7,431 nucleotides of DNA from Bacteroidota bacterium (GTDB lineage Bacteria; Bacteroidota; Bacteroidia; Sphingobacteriales; Sphingobacteriaceae): contig JABDEQ010000099.1 in the NCBI GenBank assembly GCA_013286985.1, positions 1-7,431 of the forward strand, read 5' to 3'. This document shows, piece by piece, positions 1 to 6,486 of the stretch (position 1 is the stretch's first letter; each line of letters opens with the position of its first letter). Both the position numbers and the translations under genes were made by a program. The notes beneath the pieces were generated by a model. That model did no database searches and was not told the origin of the DNA. It was given only the letters and a program-made list of their open reading frames with translations.

Positions 1-4
1 CTTG

Positions 5-475
5 TTAACTTTTATCGGCCTCAAAATGCTGGGCGCCAATTATCCCCCAAAAAAGAACCTTGTGGTAATGTTTTGGCTCCACAGCAAAAGCAGTAAAAAT
101 GAGTACGATGACAAATATATTATCAACCGATAGGGCATATTCAACCACGTAGCCGGTGATAAACTCCGTAGCCAGGTTCTTTTGGTATAGATTTAAACTG
201 CCGGTAAAATCAGCAGGGTTAAGTTTAAGGTTATGGAAATTATCGGTATTAATTTGTTGCAGCGTGGCAAAGCTGTTTACATTATGTAACAGGTAGCCAT
301 AATTGAATAAAAAGACGTAAAAAACGAGAGCAAAGGTGATCCAAACCAGGCTCATAATGCCCGCTTTTTTTATGCTTACCGGTTTGCTGGTACTGGCAAA
401 CAGACCCAGATCAAGCGCAAGCATGATGAGAATAAAAAGTATAAAGGCCGAAATGAAAATTAATTCACTGTGCAT
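5..475 (-). CDS. TerC-family integral membrane protein, N-terminal part (frame stops early)
   Basis: The 156 residues match the start of TerC/Alx-type inner-membrane proteins, a family tied to metal-ion (notably manganese) export and tellurium resistance. Visible are TM1 (about 5-26, with LALDLGLF), TM2 (about 38-58), a hydrophilic stretch (59-103), then the family's signature segment EYALSVDNIFV (112-122) with acidic D118 inside TM3. A fourth helix begins at LFWGIIGA (141-148). The frame then turns into a polar tail, QHFEADKS, and stops, although the family normally continues for well over 100 more residues with further helices. The gene is therefore truncated or frameshifted, or the sequence has an error near base 35. 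It begins 3 bases after the stop of the prenyl synthase and is probably cotranscribed with it. The family call is firm; the ion and the gene's intactness are not known. Confidence 0.85.
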   Translation of the reverse strand: MHSELIFISAFILFILIMLALDLGLFASTSKPVSIKKAGIMSLVWITFALVFYVFLFNYGYLLHNVNSFATLQQINTDNFHNLKLNPADFTGSLNLYQKNLATEFITGYVVEYALSVDNIFVIVLIFTAFAVEPKHYHKVLFWGIIGAQHFEADKS

Positions 476-478
476 TAA

Positions 479-1450
479 TTATTTATTGCGTTCGGTTGTA
501 AAGCGTACCAGTTGTTCCAACCCAATGCGGGCCTCGCCTTCGGGAAATGTGTTGAGTATTTCAAAGGCTTCGTCCTGGTATTTTTTCATTTGGGTTTCAG
601 CATATTCAAGGCCGCCGCTTTCTTTCACAAACCGGATAATACGGGCTATTTTTTCAGGATCATCATTATGGTTCTTAACCAGGTTAATCATCTCCTTTTT
701 AAGCTTAGACGGACTGTTATTAAGCGAATAGATTAAAGGCAGTGTAACTTTCTTTTCCTTAATGTCGATACCCAATGGTTTGCCAACATCATCGGTGCCA
801 AAATCAAACATATCGTCCTTAATCTGAAAGGCGATGCCGATTTTTTCACCAAAAAGGCGCATTTTTTCGATAGTGGCATCGTCAGCACCTGCTGAAGCAG
901 CACCGCACTCGCAGCAGGAGGCAATTAACGAAGCTGTTTTCTGCCTGATCACCTCGTAGTAAATGGGCTCCTCAATATCCATTTTGCGCACTTTTTCTAC
1001 TTGCAGCAATTCGCCCTCAATCATTTGGCGCATGGCTTCGGATACAATTCTCAGGAATTTAAAGTCGTCATTTTTGATAGACAGCAGCAAGCCTTTTGAC
1101 AACAGGAAATCGCCCACCAAAACAGCTATTTTATTTTTCCAGAGCGCATTGATAGAAAAGAAACTGCGGCGCTGGTAGGAATTATCTACCACATCATCAT
1201 GTATCAATGTAGCCGTATGTAAGAGCTCAACAAGGGCAGCCCCCCGGTGAGTAGATTCATTGATACCGCCACAAATGCTGGCCGAAAAAAACACAAACAT
1301 GGGCCTTATCTGTTTGCCCTTACGCTTAACAATATAATGGGTAATACGATCAAGCAGTGGCACTGAGCTTTGCATGGAAGACTTGAACTTTCCTTCAAAA
1401 ACGTCAATATCAGCAGCGATGGGTTTCTTAATCTCGTTGATGCTCAGCAT
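479..1450 (-). CDS. Long-chain polyprenyl diphosphate synthase (IspB/HepT-like)
   Basis: This is a trans-prenyltransferase that condenses isopentenyl diphosphate onto an allylic diphosphate to make a long all-trans chain, here most likely the menaquinone side chain. The 323 residues carry GKQIRP (45-50), the first Asp-rich motif DDVVD (85-89) followed by R94-R95, GD at 113-114, and the second Asp-rich motif DDMFD (212-216). Both Mg-diphosphate sites are therefore intact. The fifth residue before the first motif is Ala80, a small residue typical of enzymes making long products. MK-7 is the usual quinone of Sphingobacteriaceae, so heptaprenyl is the likely product (inference). An upstream ATG at 1495 would add 15 residues. 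I chose the ATG at 1450 because MLSINEIKKP is where relatives usually start, and because the candidate -7 box at 1503-1510 would place the transcript start almost on top of 1495. Confidence 0.93.
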   Translation of the reverse strand: MLSINEIKKPIAADIDVFEGKFKSSMQSSVPLLDRITHYIVKRKGKQIRPMFVFFSASICGGINESTHRGAALVELLHTATLIHDDVVDNSYQRRSFFSINALWKNKIAVLVGDFLLSKGLLLSIKNDDFKFLRIVSEAMRQMIEGELLQVEKVRKMDIEEPIYYEVIRQKTASLIASCCECGAASAGADDATIEKMRLFGEKIGIAFQIKDDMFDFGTDDVGKPLGIDIKEKKVTLPLIYSLNNSPSKLKKEMINLVKNHNDDPEKIARIIRFVKESGGLEYAETQMKKYQDEAFEILNTFPEGEARIGLEQLVRFTTERNK

Positions 1451-1502
1451 TGAAACAAAACATGCTTTTAATGTATAAGGCCGCATTAACGGCATTCAAC
1501 AG

Positions 1503-1510
1503 CAAACATA
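1503..1510 (-). promoter_or_regulatory. Bacteroidota -7 promoter box for the prenyl synthase-TerC operon
   Basis: On the minus strand this reads TATGTTTG, an exact match to the Bacteroidota -7 consensus TAnnTTTG. The -33 position about 19 bases upstream (1530-1533) reads AATG, a poor match to TTTG. The implied transcript start is near 1498, giving a leader of roughly 45 bases before the ATG at 1450. Motif match only. Confidence 0.5.
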
Positions 1511-1612
1511 AGTTAAAATTATTTATCTGCATTAATGCCCGGCGAATTTATGTTGATGTGATGACGCGTGAAGAGTTGTTAATAGAAGGGCTAAACAGGC
1601 CGTTATTTTTAG

Positions 1613-1639
1613 TTTGATTAAACCAATGGTTTAGTTTTC
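1613..1639 (+). promoter_or_regulatory. Possible weak promoter of the small secreted protein gene
   Basis: TTTG (1613-1616) could be a -33 element and TAGTTTTC (1632-1639) matches TAnnTTTG at all but the last base. The 15-base spacer is shorter than the usual 19 or so, so this is a tentative call. It would give a leader of about 30 bases. Confidence 0.25.
1619..1633. promoter_or_regulatory. Perfect 15-base palindrome, operator-like
   Basis: TAAACCA-A-TGGTTTA has two perfect 7-base arms around a single central base. It lies 41-55 bases upstream of the ATG at 1675, between a TTTG (1613-1616) and a weak -7-like TAGTTTTC (1632-1639). A short two-fold symmetric site over a promoter is what a dimeric helix-turn-helix repressor such as a TetR-type regulator would bind. 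No regulator gene is visible in the window, so its binding partner is unknown. Confidence 0.4.
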
Positions 1640-1674
1640 ACTCTATTACTATAACAACACCAAAGAAGAAAAAA

Positions 1675-1995
1675 ATGAAAATCAAAATATTTGGAGGTTT
1701 ATTAATAGCCATATTAGCTATTACCTCAATGGCCCAGGCACAAACCCGCACCCTGGTTATTAACCATAGGGAACATAATCAAAATCGCAGAATTAACCAG
1801 GGTGTACGCAGCGGGGAACTAACCCGCAACGAAACCCGCCACCTGCGCAACGACGAAAGGCGGATAAGGGATCAAAAACGCGCCGACAAAGCCAGCGGGC
1901 ATGTAACCTATGCCGAACGCCGCCAGCTGCGTCACGAAGAGAATTACACCAGTCGGGCTATTTACCGCGACAAGCATAACGACAGGGTAAGATAA
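1675..1995 (+). CDS. Small secreted arginine-rich protein, function unknown
   Basis: The 106-residue product begins with a clear signal peptide (MKIK, a hydrophobic core, then AQA, with likely cleavage after residue 22), so it should reach the periplasm or beyond. The mature 84 residues are very polar and basic, with 19 arginines and no cysteine. Two related units follow each other: SGELTRNETRHLRNDE (46-61) and SGHVTYAERRQLRHEE (74-89), 28 residues apart with 8 of 16 positions identical. Each has the pattern SG-x-[LV]-T-x-x-E. The protein ends in a short IYRDKHN segment. I recognise this layout from small uncharacterised exported proteins of Bacteroidota and Proteobacteria but know no function. 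It is a single-gene unit: a palindrome lies in front and a strong terminator follows at 2033-2064. The start is fixed by the signal peptide and an A-rich leader. Confidence 0.85.
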   Translation: MKIKIFGGLLIAILAITSMAQAQTRTLVINHREHNQNRRINQGVRSGELTRNETRHLRNDERRIRDQKRADKASGHVTYAERRQLRHEENYTSRAIYRDKHNDRVR

Positions 1996-2032
1996 TGGTT
2001 GTATAGTATATAGTGAGTTAAGTTTTCATGCG

Positions 2033-2064
2033 GCGCTCCGGTTATTTAACCGGGGCGCTTTTTT
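2033..2064 (+). terminator. Rho-independent terminator after the small secreted protein gene
   Basis: Arms 2033-2043 and 2048-2058 form an 11-bp GC-rich stem with one T·G wobble and a 4-base loop (ATTT), followed directly by TTTTTT (2059-2064). It lies 38 bases after the stop at 1995 and separates that gene from the tRNA promoter. Confidence 0.9.
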
Positions 2065-2089
2065 ATTACGGGCGAAAGCAATATTATTT

Positions 2090-2097
2090 TACCTTTG
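2090..2097 (+). promoter_or_regulatory. -7 promoter box of tRNA-Ser
   Basis: TACCTTTG is an exact TAnnTTTG match, 18 bases before the first base of the tRNA. It implies a start near 2102 and a short 5' leader to be removed by RNase P. The -33 position (around 2067-2070, TACG) is not conserved. The preceding terminator makes an own promoter necessary. Confidence 0.6.
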
Positions 2098-2115
2098 CAA
2101 TCCGAAATTAAAACA

Positions 2116-2203
2116 GGAGAGGTGTCTGAGTGGTCGAAAGAGCACGCCTGGAAAGTGTGTATACTCCAAAAGGGTATCGAGGGTTCGAATCCCTCCCTCT
2201 CCG
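2116..2203 (+). tRNA. tRNA-Ser (anticodon GGA)
   Basis: The 88-base cloverleaf is complete. The acceptor stem is GGAGAGG (2116-2122) with CCTCTCC (2196-2202), and the discriminator is G2203. The anticodon stem is CACGC/GTGTG with one G·U, and the loop CTGGAAA (2148-2154) gives anticodon GGA (2150-2152), which reads UCC and UCU. The long variable arm ATACTC/GGGTAT (2161-2177) is the class II mark of serine tRNA. The T arm is GAGGG-TTCGAAT-CCCTC (2179-2195). After the discriminator come CC and then T, so the final A of CCA must be added enzymatically. Confidence 0.97.
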
Positions 2204-2204
2204 C

Positions 2205-2304
2205 CTTCGCCCGCCGAAGCGGGCTACGGCGGATGAAATCCGCCAGTAGACTGCGAAGGTGGGCTTCGCTCGCCTTGCAGGATGTTTGTGGGGGCTTCTC
2301 CCAC
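2205..2304 (+). repeat. Chain of GC-rich hairpins directly after tRNA-Ser
   Basis: Four hairpins stand almost end to end in this non-coding stretch. The first is GCCCGC/GCGGGC with loop CGAA (2209-2224). The second is CTAC-GGCGGA/TCCGCC-(A)-GTAG with loop TGAAA and one bulged A (2224-2249). The third is a 9-bp stem with two wobbles (2256-2276), and the fourth is GTGGGGG/CTCCCAC with loop CTT (2288-2304). CTTC (2205-2208) also pairs with GAAG (2255-2258), closing the first two into a three-way junction. None has a T run, so these are not ordinary terminators. It could be an interspersed palindromic repeat or a structured RNA processed from the tRNA transcript. Confidence 0.6.
2232..2257 (+). 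repeat. 26-base direct repeat, copy 1
   Basis: This copy begins GATGAAATCCGCC and ends TGCGAA. It matches the copy at 2321-2346 at 25 of 26 positions, the single difference being C2251 against T2340. It forms the loop and right arm of the second hairpin. Confidence 0.8.
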
Positions 2305-2320
2305 TAAGTGAGATTCAACT

Positions 2321-2346
2321 GATGAAATCCGCCAGTAGATTGCGAA
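2321..2346 (+). repeat. 26-base direct repeat, copy 2
   Basis: This copy lies 89 bases downstream of copy 1 with one substitution. The matching left arm (GGCGG) is missing here, so it cannot fold the same hairpin and looks like a partial copy. A shorter echo, GATGAAAT, appears at 2374-2381. The rest of the gene-free stretch 2305-2390 shows nothing else I can name. Confidence 0.8.
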
Positions 2347-2390
2347 AACGAGCCGCTTGCCGCAGAGGAAGCCGATGAAATTAAAAATTT

Positions 2391-2429
2391 AAAGCCCGAG
2401 GAAATTTTATGTTTCATCGGGCTTTTCTT
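2391..2429 (+). terminator. Rho-independent terminator
   Basis: AAAGCCCGA (2391-2399) pairs with TCGGGCTTT (2417-2425), and GAAA/TTTC extends the stem beyond one mismatch, leaving a 7-base loop. A T-rich tail (TTTTCTTATTTT) follows. It would end a transcript that started at the tRNA promoter and ran through the hairpin region. The left flank is also A/T-rich, so it may work in both directions. Confidence 0.8.
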
Positions 2430-2497
2430 ATTTTAGTAGCCAACCAAAAACCTGATGTGGTACTTCGTTTACATCCACCCATAATTCAAGATTTCAT

Positions 2498-2929
2498 ATG
2501 AACATACAGGAGCAAATTGATGAGTACATTACCAGCCAGTCTGAACCAAAGCGCAGTGACATGCAAACTTTGCATATGCTCATGCTTCAAGTATTGCCAG
2601 AAGGCAAATTATGGTTCGATAATGGTAAAAACAGTGAAAATAAAACCGTTAGTAACCCCAATATAGGCTATGGATTTTACACCATAAAATATGCTGATGG
2701 AAAAACCAGGGATTTTTTTCAAATTGGTTTGAGTGCAAACACAACAGGTATCTCTGTCTATATCATGGGTATCAAAGATAAGACCTACTTAGCCCAAACA
2801 TATGGAAAAGAAATAGGCAAGGCGAGCGTGACCGGGTATTGCATTAAGTTCAAAAATTTAAAAGATATAAACGTTAACATACTTGAAGCGGCAATACGAT
2901 ACGGGATTGAGGCTACGGGTGAAAATTGA
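2498..2929 (+). CDS. DUF1801 (YdhG-like) domain protein
   Basis: The 143-residue cytosolic protein has no signal peptide or membrane helix. It reads as a single full-length DUF1801 domain. It opens with a helical N-terminus (IDEYITSQSEPKRSDMQTLH, 7-26). The conserved core follows: LWFDNGKN (38-45), SNPNIGYG (52-59) and YADGKTRDFFQIGLSANTTG (65-84). The end is YIMGIKDKTYLAQTYG (88-103) and GKASVTGYCIKF (107-118). Bacillus subtilis YdhG (Fra), described as a frataxin-like iron chaperone, belongs to this broad family, but a shared function is not shown. The ATG at 2498 fits the family start. It stands alone after a terminator, and I find no clear -7 box in the 68 bases before it. The family call is strong and the role is unknown. 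Confidence 0.82.
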   Translation: MNIQEQIDEYITSQSEPKRSDMQTLHMLMLQVLPEGKLWFDNGKNSENKTVSNPNIGYGFYTIKYADGKTRDFFQIGLSANTTGISVYIMGIKDKTYLAQTYGKEIGKASVTGYCIKFKNLKDINVNILEAAIRYGIEATGEN

Positions 2930-3030
2930 ATTCAAACGAAGTTTAAGTAACGAAGCGGAAAAGTCACGCCCAGCTTTAGGCTTGCACTGGATACTCGCGA
3001 CAGAAAAGAGTATTACAAAGCCCTTTCTTA

Positions 3031-3061
3031 TTTTTCTTTACAAAAGTTTTTGGTATATTTA
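3031..3061 (+). promoter_or_regulatory. Candidate promoter of the secreted orphan gene
   Basis: TTTT (3031-3034), a 19-base spacer and TATATTTA (3054-3061) resemble TTTG-N19-TAnnTTTG with one mismatch in each box. The implied start near 3066 leaves about 17 bases before the ATG at 3083. The surrounding DNA is very A/T-rich, so chance matches are likely. Confidence 0.35.
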
Positions 3062-3082
3062 AAAAACCAGACCCTTATCAAC

Positions 3083-3595
3083 ATGAAATTCATTTTTGCA
3101 ATTTGCATGCTATTTATTACACAACTGACATTTTGCCAAAGCCAACAAATTAAAAATAAAGCGGCGACTATCGTTAAAAAATGTTTTTTGATCGGTTGCA
3201 AAACAGGTAGTGCGTTTTCTTGGACAAAGTCGGGCAATGACTCAGGAGTAGGCGTTTATTCAATCTTTGAAATAAAAGGATTAAACTGGGAAATTAAAAC
3301 AGAAAAACTGACCGCAGCAGATAGTCTAAACGGCTATTCGTGGAGAGGGTATATCAAGTTGAGAGCGCAGGTGTTTCGTGAATTTGAAATTTTTGGCCAA
3401 AATGTTAATGATGTTTCAACACATAACAAGATTTGGAATAAATGGCATGATTTTCCCAATGGATATTACATAATTACTATAGAAAAGATAAATGGAATAT
3501 GGAAGGATTACGAAGTGTCTGGGCGTAATGCCATTCAAATCGCTGGTTCCACTGGCCCAACATGCGAGGATATCAAGCGAGAAACAAAACTGTAA
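3083..3595 (+). CDS. Secreted protein of unknown function
   Basis: I do not recognise this 170-residue protein. It starts with a signal peptide (MKFIFAICMLFITQLTFCQS), so it is exported. The C18 context LTFC does not fit a lipobox, because the residue before Cys should be Gly or Ala. The mature part is mixed alpha/beta in appearance. It has two close cysteines (C34, C39), a third near the end (C161), and six tryptophans (47, 69, 87, 118, 121, 140). No domain motif is obvious. An in-frame TTG at 3050 would add 11 residues. I prefer the ATG at 3083 because it puts the basic n-region of the signal peptide first and fits the candidate promoter. The gene is visibly more A/T-rich than its neighbours and stands alone, convergent with the next operon, which suggests accessory or transferred DNA. 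No terminator is evident in 3596-3655. Confidence 0.7.
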   Translation: MKFIFAICMLFITQLTFCQSQQIKNKAATIVKKCFLIGCKTGSAFSWTKSGNDSGVGVYSIFEIKGLNWEIKTEKLTAADSLNGYSWRGYIKLRAQVFREFEIFGQNVNDVSTHNKIWNKWHDFPNGYYIITIEKINGIWKDYEVSGRNAIQIAGSTGPTCEDIKRETKL

Positions 3596-3655
3596 GATTG
3601 TAATTAATATCAAGCTAAAGCTGCACACATTTTAAGCCCGAGTTGAAAACTTACA

Positions 3656-4429
3656 CTACAGCATAAACCCTTTCAAATACAACTTGCCTACCCGCCCCCA
3701 GCTTTCCGATGCATCCTGGAGAATTTTCCAGAGACCTTTTTCAGTGGTTGTTTTACCTTTTTTTGGGGGTACCAGGTCGTTTTGCGTAATATTACCTTCA
3801 GTAACTTTGGTAGCAAACCAGGTAATATTTTCATGCGGGAGGGCAACACCTAAAATCATTCCCGGCAGGCCGGTAAAAGACTCGGGACCTCCTGGTACCG
3901 GTATGTGTGTGGTGTAAAACGCAACAACATAAATAGAGTCCAGGTAAATGCCGTTTGCCCTGCGGCAGGTATAACCCGCTATGGTGCGTGTTTCATCAGT
4001 TATTTTCCACTTAATTTTACGCACGCTGTCTTTAACCAGGTAGGTTTGTTCAAATACCTTTTTCTGGTCCGCATAACTTTTGGCAGTGAGGTCGGTAAAA
4101 ATGGTATTAAACTGGTTTAACACGGGGCTGTCGTTCATTATTGCATTTGGGGGCAAATCAGCCTCGTTGGGTGTATACAGCGTTTTATTATCACTAAATA
4201 CCAGCTTTGCGGTTAGTACTCTGAACTGGGGGTTATTCTTCTTGTAGTAATCAAACGAGGGCTGCATCCAGGCCTCGTTATCTTTATTAATAGCTTTTTC
4301 AATAACGGCATATGCATTTGCGCGGCGCTCAAATTCAATGGTGCCCGAGGTGGTAAAGTGAGCATGCTGCGCCTGGGAGCCAATTGCCAGCCACGATAAA
4401 ATTGCGCATAATATGATTTTCTTTTTCAT
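3656..4429 (-). CDS. GLPGLI family exported protein
   Basis: The 257-residue protein has a signal peptide (MKKKIILCAI..., cleavage near SQA-Q, residue 20). It shows the hallmarks of the GLPGLI family (Porph_ging), an exported Bacteroidota family of unknown function. These are an early strand SGTIEFERR (28-36), AGYTCRRANG (151-160) with the family's conserved Cys155, and FYTTHIPVPGGPESFTGLPGMI (171-192), where the signature reads GLPGMI instead of GLPGLI. The length is normal. The gene starts 7 bases after the stop of the outer-membrane barrel gene, so the two are cotranscribed. This pairing is common in Bacteroidota and suggests the protein works with the barrel at the cell surface or in the periplasm (inference). 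The stop is about 60 bases from the convergent secreted orphan gene, and no terminator stem is clear between them. Confidence 0.93.
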   Translation of the reverse strand: MKKKIILCAILSWLAIGSQAQHAHFTTSGTIEFERRANAYAVIEKAINKDNEAWMQPSFDYYKKNNPQFRVLTAKLVFSDNKTLYTPNEADLPPNAIMNDSPVLNQFNTIFTDLTAKSYADQKKVFEQTYLVKDSVRKIKWKITDETRTIAGYTCRRANGIYLDSIYVVAFYTTHIPVPGGPESFTGLPGMILGVALPHENITWFATKVTEGNITQNDLVPPKKGKTTTEKGLWKILQDASESWGRVGKLYLKGFML

Positions 4430-4436
4430 AATGTGA

Positions 4437-6458
4437 TTATTTAGCTGCGCCCACGGCCATTTTTGTAAAATCGTAATTGATGGTAAGCATAAAATACCGC
4501 TTCAGCGTATTGTAGCTGGTTTGGGTAATCAGGTTACCCTGAGCAACACGGCTGAAGCCTGAGCTTTGGTTAAGCAAATCGTTTGCCCATAGTTCGACTG
4601 ATAAATTATCGTTCTTGAGGAATGTTTTGATGATAAAAGGATTAAAAATAACCTGGCTGAAAGTTTGGTGAAACGATTCAGTGGCCCCATTGTACTGGTA
4701 GTTGCTGTAGGTGCCTATCTGGAATTTTCCGGGTAGGTAAATAGTGCCATCCACATCGGCACGGGCGCCCCAACCATTATTATTGATATTAGGTTGTAAC
4801 GACGTTTGACTGATGGTATAGGTAGGGCCACCGGATACATAGAAATTTATCTTTCTGTCTTTATATATGGAGAAGATAAGCGTGGGATTAAACACGTAGT
4901 TTTTCGACATATTAAGCGAATCGTTGGAGTAATTGTAATAGGTGTTGCCGTTAACGTTAAGACCTACACCTATATTAAGGCCGCCGAGGTCCTTAAATTT
5001 ACGACCGAAATTTAGCCCTCCATTAAAATTAGTGGTCTGTTTGCCCGGAAGGTTAAAATACTCGCTTACACTTTTTCCGGTGTTGAGGTCGTAATTAATA
5101 TGATTAACAATTGGATCGGAAATGAAAGAATAAGTGCCATATACACCAAAAAATTGATCGGTAAGCACCTTGTATGATCGGTACATCACGTTGAACGTAT
5201 TGGTAAAGGCCGGTGTTAGTGTTGGGTTGCCTACTATTATATTTAATGGATCGGTATTGGATGCCACGGGCTGCAATTGGTCTAACGAGGGCTGTGTGGT
5301 GGTACCGTTATAGGCAAAGCTAAACATTTTTTGCCCCGAAAAATGGTACTCAACCCTTGCCTGCGGAGCCCAGTCGATAAAGGTTCTGTCAGTTTCATCA
5401 TTGGTAAACTCATCTATCTGGTGAAAATGATCGCCGGTTACGCGGGTGCCGAAGTTGAAACTAAGTTTCCCCTTTTTGTAACTCAAAACAGCGCCTGCGT
5501 GATTCAGAAACTGGTTAAATTCATAATTGCTGCTCAGGCTATCAACAAGTACATTATAATTGCCCGCAGACGATTGGTTAAAAGTATTACGATCGGCACT
5601 TGCGGTATTTACTCCGACGCCATAATTAAGTACCAGTGTAAAAGTTTTGGTAAGCGGTTCGGAATAAGTAAGATTGGTATTAAATATATTGCTTTGCAGG
5701 TTGTTGTTTTTAGCCTCGTTGATAACCTGCGTGCTGTCAAGAGCCTCTTGTGGGTTATAATAATTTATATGCGACATTAAAAAACCATTTGCCTGGCTTT
5801 GGCTATAAGCCTCGCTCACCAGGAATGATAGCGTACGGCCTGGTTTACGAAATTTTTTGGTATAAAAAGCGCTTCCGTTAAAGGCCCGCTGGTCAGCAAT
5901 ATTGCTCACCTGGCGGGTGCTATTGTTTACCAGTAAGTTGTTTATGGTATCGGCTGCGCTGTAATTGTCATCGGTTACGATATGTTTTAACGTTCCGTCG
6001 ATCGATATTTTCAGGTTTGAGCTGGTATCCAGCTTGGTTTGATAAACAAAGCTCAGCTTTTGGCGGAATACGGAGTTATGGTAGTTTTTGTCGGAACTGG
6101 TGTTTGATACACTGCCGGGGATATTATTTTGCGTAAGCACATCATTAAGCCCGTTAATGGTTAGGGAGGCTATTTTGTAGTTGGCGTTTACGGATTGTTT
6201 ATCATCATCCCACTTGCCATCGTAATGCGCGCCTGCCGATTGTGCCAGCGGGAAACCCTGCCCGCTGTAAATTCCCCCGAAAACATCCAGATCATCCGAG
6301 CTTTGGGTATTGATACTAATGCCATTGTCGGTTACATCCAGTTGGTTGCCTGCGCCGTATTTTTGTTCGTCTTCCCAGCCCAGGCCCACCTTGCCATTAT
6401 TGCCCGTGGTGCCGTAAACTGAAAGCTTTTCTTTGTTCTGAAATGCATTAAGCAGCAA
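4437..6458 (-). pseudogene. Outer-membrane beta-barrel protein, C-terminal part (continuation of the frameshifted gene)
   Basis: This frame encodes the barrel of a TonB-receptor-like outer-membrane protein (OMP_b-brl_3 type): 673 residues of alternating strands and Asn/Ser/Tyr-rich loops. It closes with a terminal strand RYFMLTINYDF and a short tail. It has no proper start. The apparent first residue is a TTG (6458) inside the continuous stretch GIYQGQLLLNAF. The open frame extends upstream past 6458 as far as the T6 run and joins the N-terminal fragment once one base is removed there. With the correction, this fragment is residues 258-930 of a 930-residue protein, a normal family length. As written, the barrel would not be translated unless ribosome or polymerase slippage restores the frame. 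No internal ATG with a signal peptide is present. The GLPGLI gene follows after 7 bases. Confidence 0.9.
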
Positions 6459-6486
6459 CTGCCCCTGGTAAATACCTTCGGGACCG

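Noticed and set aside
336..731. A 131-codon plus-strand open frame
   Set aside because: It is antisense to the TerC and prenyl synthase genes and spans their junction; the minus-strand frames carry clear family motifs.
2095..2307. A 70-codon open frame across the tRNA and hairpin region
   Set aside because: It starts with TTG inside the promoter box and reads straight through tRNA-Ser(GGA); it is chance coding over an RNA gene.
2205..2346. CRISPR array or attachment site behind the tRNA
   Set aside because: There are only two repeat copies with no regular spacers, no duplicated tRNA 3' end and no integrase gene in the window.
2991..3013. Inverted repeat ATACTC...GAGTAT as a terminator after the DUF1801 gene
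   Set aside because: The arms are six bases around an 11-base loop with no adjacent T run; too weak to call.
3083..3142. Lipoprotein signal in the secreted orphan
   Set aside because: The residue before the cysteine is Phe (LTFC), which does not fit a lipobox; an ordinary signal peptide is more likely.
5331..5780. A 149-codon plus-strand open frame
   Set aside because: It lies wholly antisense to the beta-barrel frame and has no signal, domain or start context; it is a shadow.
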